Positions 36,757-48,247 of a stretch of DNA of 64,000 nt are shown here, in pieces. The DNA is taken from assembly GCA_018350325.1 (NCBI GenBank), contig JAEVLN010000007.1:1393109-1457108 (forward strand), read 5' to 3'. Positions within the stretch are counted from its first letter, which is position 1. Each line of letters opens with the position of its first letter. This stretch comes from Globodera rostochiensis (Eukaryota; Nematoda; Chromadorea; Rhabditida; Heteroderidae). The position numbers were made by a program, and so were the translations under genes. The notes under the pieces are model-generated. The model saw only the letters and a program-made list of their open reading frames with translations, searched no databases and was not told where the DNA came from.

Positions 36757-37650
36757 TTAATGCTTTGTGTAAGCGCTGTGTTTGCCCGGGTTGTTGAACA
36801 CTTGGCTCGGCTGTGGCCCATTTTTGTGCGCTTTATCTCCTAAATTGTTAAAAAGATTTAAATGTTTTAATAAATATTTATTAGAAATAATTTGTACCTT
36901 TAGAAGGGTCAGTGAAGCGAACGGCTTTGTTCAGGCTGATGTTGAACGCGTTGCAAATGTTGTCGATGGCCCCGATTTGAGTGACAAAGTTTCCGGTCAC
37001 AATGTCCCATTTCGAGCTTTTCATGTGACCAGTAGCTTTTGCGGCCAAATCAAACATGGCACGGACAAAGCTCAGACTGTTGGCACAAGCATCTTAAATA
37101 AATAATAATTTTAAATCTGTGTAAATTAATAGTTTTAACGACCTGGTGAGGAAAGTTGCGCATCGATTTCAGCCACAATTCGGGCACCACCACCCATTCC
37201 ACAGTTGTTCATCGCCTCCAATTCACGCTTCATGCATTGGACATCTTCAATTACGCTTCCGCACAGCGTTTGCTTGTCATCGGTGTCTACCGAGTTCGTG
37301 AAGTTGACGATGTAGCCGGACATTAGTGCGGCCACTTGCTGACTTCCAGGACAGCACGGGAAACCTTAGAGAAAATAACATTAATCAGTAAATTTGAAAA
37401 CGTCCACGATTGGCATTATGATTAGAGAAATAGGCGGGTTTTAAGCAAAGCATTTAAACCTCCAAGAAATAAATCAGGAACGGTTTTTGAGTCACTATTT
37501 TAAAATGTTTGAAGTTGAATTCAGAGATTTTAATTTATTTTTAGGATATTTAAGAAGAGTCTCACTGGGCGCCGCCAGACACAAATCGCTGATCAGCACA
37601 CAAACAATTGCGATGGCGGACAACATTGGCAGTGTTGAAAGATTGGCCAT
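36757..37650 (-). CDS. Secreted protein B1 (palindrome left copy)
   Basis: Exons 37,566-37,650, 37,143-37,364, 36,898-37,092, 36,757-36,839 on the minus strand; 194 residues, the same protein as B2 at 38,159-39,052. The signal peptide is MANLSTLPMLSAIAIV through SDLCLAAP. The mature part contains seven cysteines (PCCPG; TLCGSV; VQCMKRE; NNCG; DACANS; NICNAF), an N-glycosylation sequon (NFT) and a hydrophilic tail KHSAYTKH. Not recognised with confidence; the Cys-spaced helical look suggests a small nematode secreted domain. It is divergently paired with B2 around a shared intergenic region of about 0.5 kb, so co-regulation is plausible. Confidence 0.85.
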
Positions 37651-37717
37651 TTTGTCTTGAGTCTTTTTGAATTTGTGAAATGGAATTGGTTGATGGCATT
37701 TGCCGATTCTGGGGGCC

Positions 37718-37724
37718 TTAAATA
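37718..37724 (-). promoter_or_regulatory. TATA-like element of B1
   Basis: TATTTAA on the minus strand, 68 bp upstream of the start. It mirrors 38,085-38,091 upstream of B2 and is the last conserved promoter stretch before the palindrome arms diverge. Confidence 0.4.
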
Positions 37725-38084
37725 TCAGTTGACGATGAAGAAAGCCCCCAAAAAATCAAAGTGCACAATTCAACGTGGAATGTGCCACCTATGCAGTCAA
37801 AAGCGGGGATGATTTTTTCAACGTCCGGCTTTTTTTAATCTATTGACAATAATGAAGGGCATTTATTATACATTTACATGTTGCATTTCCTTACGATTTT
37901 AGCAATTTCCTTTTGTGAACGGAAAGTATCACATGAACATCAGCATAATATTACAGCAATTTATATTCACTTGGCAAATTTTTGTAAAAATAAAAACATC
38001 TCCGCTTTTGACTGCATAGTTGGCACATTCCACGTTGAATTGTCCCATCCATTTTTTGGGGGGTTCTTGACGTCTGTCAACTGA

Positions 38085-38091
38085 TATTTAA
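38085..38091 (+). promoter_or_regulatory. TATA-like element of B2
   Basis: TATTTAA lies 68 bp upstream of the B2 start codon, mirrored upstream of B1. Confidence 0.4.
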
Positions 38092-38158
38092 GGCCCCCAG
38101 AATCGGCAAATGCCATCAACCAATTCCATTTCACAAATTCAAAAAGACTCAAGACAAA

Positions 38159-39052
38159 ATGGCCAATCTTTCAACACTGCCAATGTTGTCCGCCATCGCA
38201 ATTGTTTGTGTGCTGATCAGCGATTTGTGTCTGGCGGCGCCCAGTGAGACTCTTCTTAAATATCCTAAAAATAAATTAAAATCTCTGAATTCAACTTCAA
38301 ACATTTTAAAATAGTGACTCAAAAACCGTTCCTGATTTATTTCTTGGAGGTTTAAATGCTTTGCTTAAAACCCGCCTATTTCTCTAATCATAATGCCAAT
38401 CGTGGACGTTTTCAAATTTACTGATTAATGTTATTTTCTCTAAGGTTTCCCGTGCTGTCCTGGAAGTCAGCAAGTGGCCGCACTAATGTCCGGCTACATC
38501 GTCAACTTCACGAACTCGGTAGACACCGATGACAAGCAAACGCTGTGCGGAAGCGTAATTGAAGATGTCCAATGCATGAAGCGTGAATTGGAGGCGATGA
38601 ACAACTGTGGAATGGGTGGTGGTGCCCGAATTGTGGCTGAAATCGATGCGCAACTTTCCTCACCAGGTCGTTAAAACTATTAATTTACACAGATTTAAAA
38701 TTATTATTTATTTAAGATGCTTGTGCCAACAGTCTGAGCTTTGTCCGTGCCATGTTTGATTTGGCCGCAAAAGCTACTGGTCACATGAAAAGCTCGAAAT
38801 GGGACATTGTGACCGGAAACTTTGTCACTCAAATCGGGGCCATCGACAACATTTGCAACGCGTTCAACATCAGCCTGAACAAAGCCGTTCGCTTCACTGA
38901 CCCTTCTAAAGGTACAAATTATTTCTAATAAATATTTATTAAAACATTTAAATCTTTTTAACAATTTAGGAGATAAAGCGCACAAAAATGGGCCACAGCC
39001 GAGCCAAGTGTTCAACAACCCGGGCAAACACAGCGCTTACACAAAGCATTAA
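38159..39052 (+). CDS. Secreted protein B2 (palindrome right copy)
   Basis: Exons 38,159-38,243, 38,445-38,666, 38,717-38,911, 38,970-39,052; 194 residues. All introns are phase 1. Signal peptide at residues 1-27 (MANLSTLPMLSAIAIV ... LCLAAP). Exon 2 encodes SFPCCPGSQQVAALMSGYIV with the sequon NFT and CMKRELEAMNNCG. Exon 3 encodes DACANSLSFVRAMFDLAAKA and ICNAFNISLNKAV, with a second sequon (NIS). AATAAA follows at about 39,138. Sequence identity with B1 covers introns as well as exons, which points to very recent duplication or ongoing gene conversion. Extracellular; function unknown. Confidence 0.85.
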
Positions 39053-39392
39053 GCTGCTTTTGGATGAGGACGATTTTAGCAAATCGAATTGTTGCATTTT
39101 TTATAATTTTAGTTTTAGAAATTTTCAATGTGTTATTAATAAAGTAGAATAATGAATCATTTTGATAATAAAAAATTTTCGTAAATTATAAAGCTAGGTA
39201 GGATTTTATTTATAATTTTTCAGCTAATCGAAAAGTTTTTTGTTGCCCTTTGATTAAGGGCTTAAATTACTTTTCAAATCGCAATTTTTTTTGTTCGATT
39301 TCAGCCAAATAGAGAATTTGATAAGCAAGTGCAATAAAAAAATCAGCCAAATAGAGAATTTGATAAGCAAGTGCAATAAAAAAAGATTTTAC

Positions 39393-40315
39393 TAGGCGTG
39401 GGCACGGATACGAATTTTTGTATCCGTATCCGTCCGCCCCCAAAATCTCATATCCGTTATCCGTTCGTATCCGTGACCTTCCAAAATCCCATATCCGGAT
39501 ATCCGTCCGCGGATGTCCGCGGCTATCCGCATTATTAAAAATCACTAGAGTTTTCTCCAAAGTTCGAAAAAATGATTTTTCAAAGCGAATTTTTTTCCGA
39601 TCGCATTATCGTCTGATTAAATTAAACGAAATTGATATGTATTGAGCATAACAAGAAAATTTAAGGGAAACGATTGAACTTTTGATTGTTTATTAATCAA
39701 TTTTTTGATAAAAGATTTTCGGTATTTTTTTAGAATTTTTAACATTTTTGTTTAAAAAAGTTAAAAAAATTTTGGAAAATTCTGCTTTACTGCTAGGGTG
39801 GGGGGGGGGGGGGGGTGGGGGTCGGCGGTGCCGATAGGCGCCGCCGAGAGAAAAAAATTGAATATTTAAAGACTTATGGTAAGAAAAATCGTCCAATTTT
39901 TAGGTAATTGAGTTCTAAAATGAACTAATTATTTATGTAAATGCTTAAAATGTATTTTTTATGTCTGATTTTTTTCAAAAAGTTGTAAGAAAAAGAAGAG
40001 TTAAAGTATAAAAACAAAAAATAAAGATATCGCGAAAGGGTAGAGAATCCTCGACCCAAGTAGGATAAACATGAAAGTTTAACCACTAGGCCATGTTCAA
40101 ATTTAAAAATTTATCCTTGAAAATCAATTTAGAAAATCGTTTTAATAAATTTTCCTTCAGCAGTAAAAAACAACGGATACACGGATATCCGCGGATATTA
40201 GGGTCATATCCGTCATCCGTCCGTATCCGTGACGTTCAGAAAAATATCCGTTATCCGTCCGTATCCGGATATATCCGCGGATATCCGGACATCCGGATAT
40301 CCGTGCCCACGCCTG
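39393..40315. mobile_element. hAT-like MITE, 923 bp, TSD GATTTTAC
   Basis: Ends TAGGCGTGGGCACGGATA and (reverse complement) CAGGCGTGGGCACGGATA, flanked by perfect 8-bp GATTTTAC (39,385-39,392 and 40,316-40,323). Subterminal regions are packed with TATCCG/CGGATA repeats. The interior holds the conserved hairpin (39,820-39,850) next to a G-run, and a tRNA-like segment at 40,038-40,097. No transposase frame. A partial relative lies at 47,697-47,735. Confidence 0.85.
40038..40097 (-). other. tRNA-like (pol III A/B box) segment
   Basis: On the minus strand TGGCCTAGTGGTTAAA fits an A box and GGGTCGAGGATTC, about 30 nt on, resembles a degenerate B box. No acceptor stem or paired T-arm can be folded, so this is more likely a SINE head or tRNA relic than a functional tRNA. 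It lies inside the 39,393-40,315 element. Confidence 0.4.
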
Positions 40316-40916
40316 GATTTTACTATATTCTTCTTGAGTTTTATTTTTTTTTAAATAATGTGTTTTAAATTTCACAAAGTATTATAATAGAAATAACTAA
40401 TTTTATAATAAAAATATTACAACTTTTAGTTTGTTTAAAATGTTTTTCGGCCCTTTGTTTTTTTCAACATTTTCGTCATTTTCTTCTGGAACATTCTTCT
40501 TCATTTACGCGAACCAAATATTTATGCTGAATCGATGTGAATAAACTTCTTTTTTTTTTGGTTGCACGAAAACGAAAAGCAAAAATTGATTTTTAGATCA
40601 CAAAAATGTATCTAATCGGGAAACCGGTACGTTTTCTTTAGGGTTGCTCACTGACCCCTCGGGGGCGGGAAAAGTCGGGAGTTGAGGACGAAAAGTCCGC
40701 GACTAAAAAATTTTCAATCAATTTCTGGCGCAAAAATGATTTTGATGACATTCCAACAGGGAGGGTCTTTTGATCAAATTTGCCGAAAAGTCAATCAATT
40801 TGTTAAATTTATTCACAATTTTTAAGCTAAAACTATTTTGAAAACCTAAACAAATCTTCAAGAAACTTTTTATAGACGAAACTCAAAATTCTAGTTGGAC
40901 AAATAAAGAAAAATGA

Positions 40917-41709
40917 TCAGGTCTTGATCACTTCAATAATGTCTGGACATCCATTTTGTGAAGCAACATTTTTCATTTGAATTTCCAAAGTGTCCTTCAT
41001 TGTGGCAATCCAAAATATAAGTAACTCGTGCTGAGATAACAAAAAAAATTTAATAAATATAAAATAAATTGTAATTATAATTAGTAAAATAAAAGAGGAG
41101 CCTCATTGGGGTGGAGTTGAAAATAATTCCATGGGTGTGTCTCTTCTTTATTTAGGTTATGATATTTTTACAAAAAAAAATATCGATTTTTGGTCAATTT
41201 TTCGTAAGGTAATTTCTTAAATCAAAAAATAGAAATATGATTTTTTGTACGTAGATTTTTATTTAAAAATAATAAATACTTTTTCAAAATTATATCAAAA
41301 GTTTAATTGTTGTACTTTGTGTATTTTCCATCAATAGATAGATAAAATAAAAAAAATAGTTTTTATTATAGTTTATTTTTAGCAAAAAAAAAATTTTTCC
41401 ACTTACTGAGTTTACCTTCAACCCATTTTTTTGAATCAAAAGTTGGCATTTGTTGTCAAAATTGTCAACCTCTGTTTGAATTTTGTCAACAAACATATCG
41501 TCAAACATTTGACGTTTTGGCGTTCCGTTGCCCAACATCATTTGAATCCACCACAAAAAGTCACCGCTCTTTTTGTGGTCAATTTGGTTGACCATTTGCT
41601 GAGCTGCTGGACGCAGAGCCGCCGAGTCCATGTCCCAGGAAATGCCGTTGAAAAACAAACCCAATTTTATAATTTGTTGCACAAAAGCCAAAGTAATTAT
41701 TGTAGGCAT
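40917..41709 (-). CDS. Small family C protein, C1
   Basis: Exons 41,407-41,709 and 40,917-41,030 on the minus strand, joined in phase 0, 138 residues. The start MPTIITLAFVQQIIKLGLFF may be a weak signal sequence; an upstream exon encoding a better one cannot be excluded. The segment LFFNGISWDMDS, FLWWIQMMLGNG and MFDDMFVDKIQTEV aligns with LDYLGIVWDIEE, LLWIKSFLKNG and MFDAMTTKIRTQM of C2 at 48,248-49,060, so the two are diverged paralogs. The last exon ends ASQNGCPDIIEVIKT. Function unknown; likely secreted by analogy with C2. Confidence 0.6.
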
Positions 41710-41838
41710 TTTTGAATTTTGAACGGCACAATGCGTTGGGCTGATCACTCGAGATCGAATAGGTGCTTAAACACAAAATTGTAAATCAACAAAAGCATAA
41801 AATGAATGTTTGTCCCTTTTAAAGGTAATTGTAGATAG

Positions 41839-42528
41839 TAGGGTTGGACAAGACCGGATATTATCCGGGTCCCCCGGATAACGGTTCCACCGGTTCCTTG
41901 ACACCCGGATACCGGTACCGGATAGTAATTTACAGCCGGTTATCCGTCCGGATACCGGATAATTTTCAATTTTTGAAAGAATATTTAAAATTTTATAAAA
42001 AATCAAATTTCACGCAATTTTTGCCAAAAAATCAATAAACGCATAAAATCAAATTCAATCAAGTTGGATTAGTTAATTTCATTTGTCACTTCTTCATCTG
42101 AAATAGGCGACGGTCAAAGCGTACGATTTTTAGGGGTGTATTTTTTTTTGAAAATTCCTTAAGAAAAAATATTTATTCGGCGGGAGTCGGCGGTGCCGAT
42201 AGGCGCCGCCGAGAAATTTTTGATCAGTTTTTGTTATGAAAATTGATCCAAAAATTCTTATTTTCTTTGGGTTTGAATGAAAATTAAGAAAAAAGCATAC
42301 GATTTGTGTACGTTATAATAAGGAAAGTTCGAAATTAGATTTTTGCTAAACTTTTTAGAATTTTTATATTTTGTTATAAAAAGCGTATAAAAAATCTCAC
42401 CGAAAAAATACCACCATTAGGGGTGCTTAACCCGCCCGGATCCAACCCCCGGATACCGGTCCCGGATAATTTGCTCAAAACACCCGGATACCGTTCCGGT
42501 TCCGAATACCAGTTCTTGTCCAACCCTA
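41839..42528. mobile_element. hAT-like MITE, 690 bp, TSD GTAGATAG
   Basis: Perfect 15-bp ends TAGGGTTGGACAAGA / TCTTGTCCAACCCTA and perfect flanking GTAGATAG (41,831-41,838 and 42,529-42,536). Subterminal CCGGATA repeats. The conserved hairpin is present at 42,186-42,214. Confidence 0.9.
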
Positions 42529-43533
42529 GTAGATAGGAAAGGATGTATTTTAAGCTTTTTAAACAAAAAAAAAGTATAAAGTCTTAATGAAAAAAAATTT
42601 TCTTATTTCTGAGGGTGAAAAAATAGTGATTTAAATGATTTATTAAGTTAAGCTTTTTTAAAAAAGATATAAAGTTTTAATCAAAAAATGGGTTTGTAAA
42701 TATTTCTTATTTTTGAATAGTGATTTAAATGTTTTATAAGGCCCAAACGATTTTTTTTGTACCATTTGGTGTGGACAAAATGTTTTGATTAAAAAAATCT
42801 GGTGATATTCTTATGTAGGACAAACAAAAATTGAGAACAAGGTAAATAATTAATATACAGGGGAAAAACATATTGCTGATACAAAATAAAAATATTTTTA
42901 ATTTCAAATTTATTTTGTCGAGAATTTGTTTAAGTTAGTGCCAAGCAATAATTTGGGGGTTATTTTTTATGTTATTAGTGAATGAAATTGTGAAAAATAG
43001 TAAGTTTTTCAAATTTTTTATGAAAACATTTTTGTAAAATGAAATACAATTTTTTATTAATAAAAAAAAAGTAGAAGGATTGACAACAAAAATTGATTTT
43101 ATCTCATGTGCTTCTCAATAATAATAATAATCAGAATAACATATTGATTTTGATAAATACAATTTAATTTCCGTAATTCATCAGTTAAAATTACCAAAAA
43201 AATATGTAGCGTGAATATAGTTATATGAAAAATTATAAATTTTCTTCAATATTGAAAAAAAAATTTGGAAAAATAAAATATGGATTATGGAATTATAGAT
43301 AATAATAAAAACAAAAATCATATAACGGTAAAATTTATTGAAAATTTTCTAATTACATAAAGTCAATTTAAAAAAAACGAAAATATAAAAAAGATAAAGA
43401 AGACTAAAAAAGGATAATTTTTCTATAAAATTAAACAGAACAAAATGAAGAAAAGAATGGCTAAAATTTTTAAAAATTCTATGAAAAAATTCATATTCTG
43501 ATTTTAAATTTTTGAATATTTTTGGCATTTTGT
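42529..43533. other. Intergenic between family C1 and the receptor
   Basis: Very AT-rich, no repeats of note and no coding frame. Likely 3' flank of the receptor gene. Confidence 0.6.
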
Positions 43534-46500
43534 TTAACGTATGGTCACAACATTGACACTTTTGATCGGCACAATTTGCTTCTGTGCACTGCCATTGTTC
43601 ACCATTAAACTGGCATTTTGGCTCATCTTTTTGGCGCAAAAAACAAATTTTTGAACATGTTTTCGAATGTCACTGGAGGCCCACAGCAAAAACCAGGCGG
43701 GGAACACAAATGCGCGCAAATCGTTCAACAAAATATAATGGCCAATAATGTGCGTGAACAATGAGTCATCAAATTCGAACATATAAATTGCGACCTAAAA
43801 TTTAAATCTTCTTTTTTTTTGTTTAAATTAAGTATGTATTTTAATTAAATAACTTTTCTTACTTTTAAAATCAATATATAAAATGGATGATCAGGCAAGT
43901 CATCGTGGCAGGACAAAATCTAACTAATCACTAGGCCCACAAATTATATGGAAATCCATATTTATTTTACGCACTCGGAACAGCGTATAAATACCATAAA
44001 TGATGTTTTTAGCTTTGCTTGGAGCTTCTAAAACCCATTTTATAATCCATCCATATTCCGTATTTCGCCAATTTTCAAAAATTCCTTAACAAAAATGCAA
44101 TAAAAACGAAAAATACACTTCTAAGGATCGACTTTTTAAAAATTTTCAAAAAAATGCACTTTTAAAAATTACTTTTTCGCGACTAAAAACTCTGCCACCA
44201 AAAAATAAAAATAAAAATCTGCTTATTTTAAAAAATTTTTATGAAATGCCTTTAATATGCATATAAAATTTTTAATTGCTCTTTTTACTTCAATTAGGAA
44301 AATCTTGCCATTTTTTGCTATATATGAAAATTTTTTGTCAAAATTTCGTCAATATTTTGCAATTTTGCCCATATGGTCCATATTTTACAATTTTTCATCC
44401 ATATTTTATGGCCATATTTCGAGATTTTTTGTCCATATAATGTGTGGCCCTACTAATCACTTTTTTAACGCGAAAGTGGTAAACAAAATAGGTATTTTTT
44501 TAAACTTGACAAAAAAAAAAGCTCAAAGGCTGTATTCCTCAGAACATATAGGCATACAAAATATGTAAAAACATAAAAATTCGGTTTTAGTTATGATAAA
44601 ATGAGCTAAAATTAAATTTAAAAAAAAATAAAAAACTCACCCAAAAAATGCAAACAAATGCTTGGATCATGAAAATCAGCAAAGCGTACAGCATCAATCT
44701 GAACTCAATTTTGGCATTGTGTTCATTTGCATTGCCATGTTTGGCGTTCACGCGTTTGTAAGCTGCCAAAATTGCGACATTCATCGACAAACACAAAATC
44801 AAAAATATTGCCGAAATGATAAATGCCAATTTGCTGTTGCTTGGTGCCTAAATATGAAATTAATTTATATTTTTAAATTAATTGTTTATTTATACATTTG
44901 GATATGCTTTATGATTGTAGTCCAATCCAATAAATTCCTCTCCATCAGTTGTGTAGGGAGTCCAACAAACTTCAATAAAGAAAATATGGTAGACAAAAAT
45001 TAGCGGAAATAAAAATGTCATCGTCGACACATATGGCAGCAATTTTTTCCATACCTAAAAAAAATTTAGTTTAAATTTATTTAAATTTAATAAGCAGGAC
45101 TGCCAGAGTTGAAGATTTATTCATCATTTTTGTATCTTTTTAAAAATATTTCAAATCAGAAAAATGCTTCTTCGCTTAAAATTTGTTTTTTTATTTTCAA
45201 AATTTCTCCGTCTGTCGGTAACGCCGTCGGGCCTTCCCAAAAACATCAAAATTGAGTTATAATCCTACAAAAAGGCTAAAAAAGCTCAATTCAATTGTTT
45301 TAGCCAAAACCCTTGCCAATAAATATTTTATTTGTTTAATTTTAGCAAAATGAGACTTTTTTTGCCGGCCAAATAAGCTTTTGAATTTCATTGTCTGCCC
45401 TGACATTAAGCCTCTACACTTGGCACCCCGAGCCCGTCCCCGCAAATTTTATGCTCCCCGACCTCGACACTTCTAACCCCAAAAACCCCGACACCGGACC
45501 CTATCACCGACTCAGAATCGGGGAAAAACCCGTAAAGATGGCACTTTTGTCAAACAAAAAAAAAATTGCCATAAAGAAATTTGTAAATTTAACAAGCTTT
45601 CGCAAGTATTTTTTTAAATTTAATTACAATTTAATTTGCTTATACGTACTTGGTAAGATGTAAAGCTGTGAGGCTCAAAACCAAATTAGTGTCTTTGTAT
45701 AGTTTAAAAGGCGTACGGACCGAATGTCGACCAAGCCAAAATTTGTCCGAATGTTGACCAGTTATAAAAATTCAAACTTTGTGTTTGCTTTAATTAGGTG
45801 TTTAGTTTTTTAAAGTTGAATAATTTGGTTAAATTGCACTCAACAATTCATCAAAAAACACAATGTCAACCCATTTTGCCCAACTTTTATTGGCTCATAA
45901 CTTTATTCATAGTGGTTTCCGGCACAAAACTTTTTGCGGATTCTTACTCAGAGATTTCAAAATTTTCCAAAAATCTAATTTGGCTTCAGAAACGTGCAAA
46001 AAGCAAGATTCGATCAATATTTGCCTTTTTGTATTTTGAAAATTTTTGAATTTCGAAAAAATGTTCGAATTCGGGTCCGGGGTTAGGAATTGGTTGAAAA
46101 GAAGGTTAGACTCAGATTCTACACCCCTGAAAACCCCAAAAACTTTGTTGTAGTCTGTATTCAAACCAATTTACAATGGGTCGATCGGTATTCGGACAGA
46201 TTTTGGCTTGGTCGACATTCGGACGGTCGACATTCGGACCGGTCGGTATTCGGTTCGGTAACCGTTTAAAACTATATGCTAAATTTGAATTTACGCAAAA
46301 AATACAAAGAAGGGTAGTCGTTGTGATAAAAAAACTTTAATGCGTGCAACCTTTTCATATTGCAACGGCGTTACAATTGCTGACAGCCGATGAATCAGTA
46401 TAAGCAATGTCAGCAAACTTTCAACATGCAAATTGTAATAATATAATGCAAAAAAGATGCGGGCCGCCCAACTCGGAATTGAAAGAAATAGGGCAAAAAG

Positions 46501-46772
46501 TGCCGACATTGTTTGTAAACGGAAGGTGAATAACGTGAGCAAAAAATTGATGAAAATATTCTTAAAAAATAATTTTTTATTTTAAAAAATTTAAAATCAA
46601 TGACAAAAACAGCGCTTACATTGATCGCTGAGAGCAAGAAAATGCGATAAAAACTGCCCTCATATTTGTTATTTCGTCCTCTAAAAATGAACCAACATTC
46701 CAAAATGTACAAAAACAGTGACGGCATTGTGATAGTAATGGACACGCATTGGTCAATTATCAAATCAAGCAT
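43534..46772 (-). CDS. Serpentine 7TM chemoreceptor, Srg/Srv-like
   Basis: Exons 46,620-46,772, 46,351-46,560, 44,896-45,054, 44,641-44,847, 43,534-43,794 on the minus strand; 329 residues, a usual length for Srg/Srv. All introns are phase 0. A probable trans-splice acceptor (TGTTTCAG) ends 10 nt before the ATG. Seven hydrophobic segments are visible, roughly at 11-30, 40-65, 90-112, 127-148, 180-203, 222-245 and 262-284. The TM3/loop motif LIHRLSAIVTPLQYEK then VWKKLLPY is typical of nematode Srg/Srv receptors, as is FPAWFLLWASSDIRKHV at the end of TM7. Plasma-membrane chemosensory G-protein-coupled receptor by family; ligand unknown. Introns 2 and 4 each contain a transposon-like element. 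Confidence 0.88.
43932..44452. mobile_element. hAT-like MITE in receptor intron 4, TSD CTAATCAC
   Basis: Ends TAGGCCCACAAATTATATGG and CCATATAATGTGTGGCCCTA are near-perfect inverted repeats, flanked by identical CTAATCAC (43,924-43,931 and 44,453-44,460). The interior has CCATATTT repeats. 521 bp, no coding frame. Confidence 0.88.
45710..46263. mobile_element. Inverted-repeat element in receptor intron 2, TSD GTTTAAAA
   Basis: Flanked by perfect GTTTAAAA (45,702-45,709 and 46,264-46,271). The ends contain inverted ACCGAATGTCGACCAAGCCA and TGGCTTGGTCGACATTCGG. The outermost bases (GGCGTACGG / GGTTACCG) match imperfectly and are not hAT-typical. The interior carries the GAATTCGGGTCCGGGG repeat. 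Confidence 0.8.
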
Positions 46773-46825
46773 TGTTTTAATGCTGAAACAATGGGAAATT
46801 TGTGAAAAATTTGCTTTTTTTTGAC

Positions 46826-46945
46826 GACAAAATGTCCGGTTATCAAAATCTGACAAAATGTCCGGTTACCAAAATCTGAAATGTCCGGTTACCAAAATCT
46901 GACAAAATGTCCGGTTACCAAAATCTGTCAAATGTCGGTAATCAG
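46826..46945. repeat. 26-bp minisatellite upstream of the receptor gene
   Basis: ACAAAATGTCCGGTTACC plus AAAATCTG, about five copies with indels. It begins about 55 bp upstream of the receptor start codon, so it overlaps the promoter region. Confidence 0.85.
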
Positions 46946-48247
46946 GTAATCGGACAAATAAGTTCAAAATCTGGTTTAAAGCGCATGCCGCCAATTTTCT
47001 TTCTTAATCAAAAAATCAAGCCTATACAAGTAAGTGTATTTAAGTCTTGTTAATTTAGGCTTTAGTTATTTTGACATTTTATCATTTAATAAAGGAAAAG
47101 AATTTGACGCTTTTTTAAAAAAAGGAATTATAATTATGCCACAAGCAAATACAAAATTCGGTTCTCCTGCATTTTATGAGCCCAATTAAAATTTAACTTT
47201 ATTGAGCCCAATCAAAATTTTATATGTTAAACTTCGCTTTTATTTCAAATTGTTTACGTTAAACGAAAAATCTTTTGTTTTTCAATTTTCCGTTTCTATC
47301 TTACAACCCATTCTAAAAGTAATAAGACTAGTACCCCGTCTGAACATTTGTAATCCTGACTTCAGTTTTCAAATTAGCATCTAATTATAGAAGTTACAGT
47401 TTGATGGGACTTAAATATGAAATTTTGATTGGATTAATAAAAGTTTATTGGACTTACGAAATTTTGATTGCACTCGTAAAAGTTTATTGGATTCATGAAA
47501 TGCAGGAGAACACAAATTCTTATTTAAAATTCATAATTCAATCAGAAAATTAGGCTAACCAGATGCTGTATTAAATAAAGCACAGGTGTTGTACAAATTC
47601 AGCACCACCTGATGTCTGAATTCTATGATTAATCGCAAAAAAACAATTAAAAAACCATCTGCCGTGGACGACGCCATAATTAATTAGTAATTATTCGTAT
47701 CCGTTATCTGTCCGTATCCGTGACGTTCCAAAAGTCTGATTAATTATTAAAGGCATGTACATTTTATTTGAGTTTCGCCTAGCTCTGATTCTGATGGACA
47801 TGGTTTTTGAGTCCGAGTCCTGGAGCCCGCACCGTTGAATTTGACTCTAAACATTTATTTTCAATTTGAACATGCAACATTTCTAGATTCGATGATTGCT
47901 TTCATTAATTCTTAATAAAGATTTTAATTTTGCACTTTTTAGGCATTAGGAAATATTGTTAAAAGGTGTAATTGTTTTTTTTATTATGCATTTAGATATA
48001 ATATTTTAAAAATCCAAAATCTCATTTTTACTCTTTCAAAAACGATTATAAAGAAAAGAGAAAAATTTTACTCGCAATTTTTATAAAATAGGCATATTGG
48101 GCTTCAAATCAATTTATTGATATTTTTTGACATTACTATTCCTTAGAAATTATTATATACAATCTTATTATTTTATTAAATTATCTGACGATTTTTTGTG
48201 CTAGGATTAATATAATATTCCACTTTTTAAACTATTTCTATTCAGCA
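46946..48247. other. Intergenic between receptor and C2
   Basis: AT-rich. Contains a partial TATCCG-type repeat at 47,697-47,735. No gene seen. The last bases (CTATTCAG) form a probable trans-splice acceptor for C2. Confidence 0.6.

Larger units (their letters stand above)
36688..39121. repeat. Palindrome with perfect ~1,046-bp arms
   Basis: Left arm 36,688-37,733 and right arm 38,076-39,121 look identical in reverse complement, exons and introns included; every mirrored coordinate sums to 75,809 with no indel. The roughly 340-bp centre is an imperfect, diverged palindrome (both sides keep CAATTCAACGTGGAATGTGCCA). Each arm holds one secreted gene, in head-to-head orientation. Confidence 0.9.
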
